A stretch of DNA of 64,000 nucleotides from Chimonanthus salicifolius (Eukaryota; Streptophyta; Magnoliopsida; Laurales; Calycanthaceae): NCBI GenBank assembly GCA_013350335.1, contig CM023539.1, forward strand, positions 21,000,448 through 21,064,447, read 5' to 3'. A program made the position numbers and the translations under genes. Position 1 is the first letter of the stretch. Every line of letters starts with the position of its first letter. The notes below the pieces were generated by a model. That model did no database searches. It was not told where the DNA came from and worked only from the letters and a program-made list of their open reading frames with translations. Below are positions 61,546 to 64,000 of the stretch, piece by piece.

Positions 61546-61763
61546 CTTTCCCTAATTCATGAAAACATTATTGGCTTAGTTTTCTTCGTAACATACATTA
61601 AATGCTAGAAATCCTCATAGAATCACAAAATTGCACATTTCATATATATTCATATTTCATCTTTGCACAAGGGTTGGTAGGGTTAAAACAAACCCTATAA
61701 AGAACAAAATGCACCCTTACAAAATATTCCCCTTTCTTCTCACTTTTCTTTCTAACTCTTTAC

Positions 61764-62225
61764 CTAATCTTCTGTGGAAGATCCTGCATCATCAGCGACC
61801 TTAAAGTAACTCTCAGGGCATGTCACCGACGTGTGACCCAGTACTCCACATGTCAAGCAGGGTATTATCCCCTGTCCTCCAATGTAAGGACAATTAGTCC
61901 TTGCCTCTCTGTGCCCATGAAGTCCACAAGCAGGGCAAACCACGTCTAGAGGATGGGGACAATATGTACAGCTGTGCCCATCCTGGTTGCACAACTCACA
62001 CATATAGTCGAGATCTATCTCCCCAACCAATTCCATTATCAAAGGAATATCTTCCATAGGATCCTCCGGAAAAGGTGCTAGGTCCACTTCATCTTCCTCA
62101 GGAGGTCCCTCCTGAAAGTCCATGTTAACTTCCATGTTGGAGTTGTTAGAAGCAGACACCAAGTATATTGGGCAGCTAGGGGTTCCTTTATCCCATAACT
62201 CCGTATACTCCACGTTACTCGACAT
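61764..62225 (-). CDS. E1 extra ORF: triple zinc-knuckle protein
   Basis: 153 codons, minus strand, between PBS and gag, no stop. Residues 1-35 are polar, 36-73 strongly acidic, 76-136 hold three knuckles: C76-C79-H84-C89, C97-C100-H105-C112 (spacing CX2CX4HX6C) and C123-C126-H131-C136. The C-terminus is acidic. CCHC knuckles bind single-stranded nucleic acid in retroelement Gag; function here is inferred and not shown. The N-terminal part recurs in E3 with the same acceptor-like site just upstream. E2 lacks it. Gag begins 218 bp downstream. I do not recognise it in the chromovirus families I know; it differs from the host CCHC proteins I would expect in lacking any other domain. Confidence 0.7.
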   Translation of the reverse strand: MSSNVEYTELWDKGTPSCPIYLVSASNNSNMEVNMDFQEGPPEEDEVDLAPFPEDPMEDIPLIMELVGEIDLDYMCELCNQDGHSCTYCPHPLDVVCPACGLHGHREARTNCPYIGGQGIIPCLTCGVLGHTSVTCPESYFKVADDAGSSTED

Positions 62226-62240
62226 ATCTGTATCATAACA
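62226..62240 (-). promoter_or_regulatory. Splice-acceptor-like site before E1 extra ORF
   Basis: Minus strand GTTATGATACAG|AT then ATG. Identical to the E3 site at 52776-52787. Confidence 0.55.
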
Positions 62241-62652
62241 TAGAACTCATAAATAATCAACAGTAGTTCTAATAAAACCAAACTTGGTTTTGGAGAATTT
62301 CTTATGTATCGTATCATGCATTGTATTTGGGGAAATTGCCAAATCTTCACACTTTGTTTTCTTTTGTTTCTGGGGAAATCTCTAAATTCTTGTTGTTTGT
62401 TTCTCAAGTGTGGGGATATCAGGGGAGTGCATCCTACTTTGCGATGTTTGATATGTCCAGTTATGATGACTGTACTTTACTTTGTTATCTTTCATTGTTG
62501 CTCTCAGATTGATTGTTCACTCTGAGTCACTCGAAGTAAATTAATCCGGCCCCCAGTCAGCGGACTCTGAAGAGTCGGTCAGTTGGGATTGTTATCTGTC
62601 AGTGAGACATGAAATTGTCTTACTCTTACTTTGATGATTCAACTTCCCGTTT
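62241..62652 (-). other. E1 leader between PBS and extra ORF
   Basis: About 410 bp, non-coding on the element strand. Matches E3's 52363-52775 and, in the first 160 bases, E2's leader. Contains the TGACTCAGA...TCTGAG inverted repeat. Confidence 0.65.
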
Positions 62653-62667
62653 CGCTCTGATACCAAC
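62653..62667 (-). other. E1 primer-binding site
   Basis: Minus strand GTTGGTATCAGAGCG directly after the 5' LTR end at 62668. Confidence 0.9.
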
Positions 62668-63182
62668 TATAACGCCCTGCCCTTTCCGAGATTCAGAGTC
62701 TAATTTTTTTTTTATAATAATATAATAACACCAGAAGAGGGCGGACGGCGTCACGACGCGAGCTAAGTCCGGACTATCTAAAGTCTGACCCTTAACTGGC
62801 CACCCATGTGTGCATGGACTAAACCCATGATAACAATCCACACATGGAACTAAACAAGTTATGCGGAATAAACTAGACTAACTGCGGAATTAAACTGAAT
62901 AGATAACAAGTACAAGTCTTAATTATTAAAATAACTTAGTCCAAACATCCATTGTCAAAACCATAAACAAACTATAGCAAAGTTTACTAGCTATTACATG
63001 TCCACAAAATATAACTCAAAAGACAGTAATAAAGAAATCCCAATCATCAATCAAGCGCTTAAGCTTGGCTCCCCTCCTGGTCCTCGACCTTCTCTTTCCC
63101 CTTCCTTGTTCCTGCATTATCCTCTAAAGATAGAATTAGGGCATTAGACCAACGCGCCCAGTAGGTTCCCGATTAGGGCTAC
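62668..63182 (-). repeat. E1 5' LTR, last 515 bp
   Basis: Matches 23885-24400 of the 3' LTR with few differences; its terminal TG pair reads TA on the plus strand. Cut at 63183 by E6; the rest lies outside the window. Confidence 0.9.
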
Positions 63183-64000
63183 TGTAACACCTTGGAATTT
63201 CAAAGTTATCATTTTATATGAAATTATTCATATTTACGGAATTGCCATTGTGATAAAATTGATTTGAATTTAATGGGTCAATGGCTCAATCAAGACCCAA
63301 AGGATGGAAGTTTGTTTACAAAACAAATAAATGTTTAAGATATACTTAAACGGGTCAAAAATCATATTTGGGTCAAATTTTGTGAAATGGGTCAAAATGG
63401 CCAAATTGGACCCAATGGGTCGTAGTTGACATATTTGACTATTTGATGAGCTCAAAGCTCAATTGGGTTAAGATGAGTTAAATGTTTAAGTGGGTTGAGT
63501 TGAAATAAATGTTGGAGTTGAGTTGAGTGGAATTTATTAGTTGAGTTACATTAAATGAATAAGATGAGTTGAGGGAGTTAAATTTATTGTAAGTGAGTGA
63601 AGTGTGTGAATGAGAGGGGAAGTGTTTTAATTCCAAATTTTGAGCAAGGAAAAACGTTGGTGCATGGGAGGCATTACCATGCATGTAACTTCCATTTATG
63701 TGATGAATAAAATGGGAGTTACATTTTGAAGTTACATGGGATGCATAGGGACGTTGGATGCATGAGAATATTGCATGCATGCAACAGCTACAATGGAGTT
63801 AGTAGGTTGGCTGTTTTGAGAGTTACAAATGCAAGGATAATGAGAGATCAATAAAGGAGAGAATGCAAATAATCACAAAGATGTACATGGAAGACGTTGG
63901 AGGTGGGAGTGTGATTTCAAATGCAAAGTGTTTACACGTTGGAAATGGTTAGAGTACATTGGTTGGGTCTTCAAAGGACAACCAATAGATAAATTTATAA
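63183..64000 (+). mobile_element. E6: LTR of another element, incomplete
   Basis: Starts TGTAACACCTTGGAATTTC after the E1 word GCTAC (63178-63182), the expected left target duplication. The next 200 bases share the TATTTACGGAATTGCC and GGGTC/CAATGG vocabulary of the other LTRs, so it is a related but distinct group. The remainder lies beyond 64000. Confidence 0.7.

Larger units (their letters stand above)
23885..64000 (-). mobile_element. E1: chromovirus (Tekay/Del-like), extends past window
   Basis: Minus strand, right to left: 5' LTR end (62668-63182 visible, cut by E6), PBS, extra ORF, gag, protease, RT, RNase H, integrase, chromodomain end, PPT, 3' LTR (36148 to 23885). Interruptions are E3 in integrase, S2 before the chromodomain end, and E2 and S1 in the 3' LTR. 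Each junction resumes the E1 reading exactly, with a short target duplication. Without the insertions the visible part is about 9.9 kb. The chromodomain end and RT motifs place it among Ty3/gypsy chromoviruses, and the 3.5-kb LTR suggests the Tekay/Del clade (inference). The coding part is inactivated by nonsense codons. Confidence 0.92.

Noticed and set aside
61263..61562. Several plus- and minus-strand frames at E1 gag N-terminus
   Set aside because: Shadows of the repetitive charged stretch in gag.
62653..62667. Possible tRNA gene pieces (also 32039, 52348)
   Set aside because: Only the 12-15 bases complementary to the tRNA 3' end are present; these are primer-binding sites.

Overview
This is plant heterochromatin. 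The whole window is retrotransposon DNA, much of it inserted into other retrotransposons, with LTR and non-LTR elements in several orientations. I see no convincing host gene, rRNA or tRNA gene. The plant assignment rests on the primer-binding sites (complementary to initiator tRNA-Met), Ty3/gypsy chromovirus gag-pol with a chromodomain end (Tekay/Del-like), an L1-type LINE, a TRIM element, a Sirevirus/Copia-like LTR, and LTRs of 3.3-3.9 kb. I cannot name the species.

Layout. 1-3660: AT-rich sequence with a complete 610-bp TRIM (1397-2006, TSD ATATC) and one lone TATA box. 3680-11022: a 5'-truncated, decayed LINE split by about 3.2 kb of unassigned sequence. 11040-14384: a Copia-like LTR on the minus strand next to a segment that recurs at 22410-23668. 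14385-20940: a truncated gypsy LTR (minus) interrupted by solo LTR S0 (15404-19271). 20941-23668: further Copia-like LTR pieces and the second copy of the duplicated segment.

23885-64000: one large minus-strand chromovirus, E1, whose 5' LTR runs past the window. Inserted in it are solo LTR S1 (25263-28573, TSD TAAAC), gag-only element E2 (30329-35701, TSD ACACG), solo LTR S2 (36354-40261, TSD TATTT/TATTC), and element E3 (41061-57830, TSD TCCGT/TCTGT). E3's 5' LTR holds solo LTR S3 (44268-51826, TSD GTAGC), which holds solo LTR S4 (46946-50881, TSD GGCTA). A further element, E6, starts at 63183. With the insertions removed, E1 reads in order: 5' LTR, PBS, extra ORF, gag, protease, RT, RNase H, integrase, chromodomain end, PPT, 3' LTR.

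Three things stand out. (1) E1 carries an extra 153-codon frame between PBS and gag encoding three zinc knuckles; its N-terminus recurs in E3. (2) Most of the long LTRs (S0-S4, E1-E3) share a splice-donor-like site after a purine-rich leader, and E1 and E3 have a matching acceptor one base before the extra ORF. This suggests a spliced mRNA that skips most of the LTR. (3) The LTRs are packed with several classes of stem-loop, and two of these (at the U5 end and in a 48-bp array) change sequence on both arms so that pairing is kept. All structural claims are from reading by eye and have not been folded or tested statistically.
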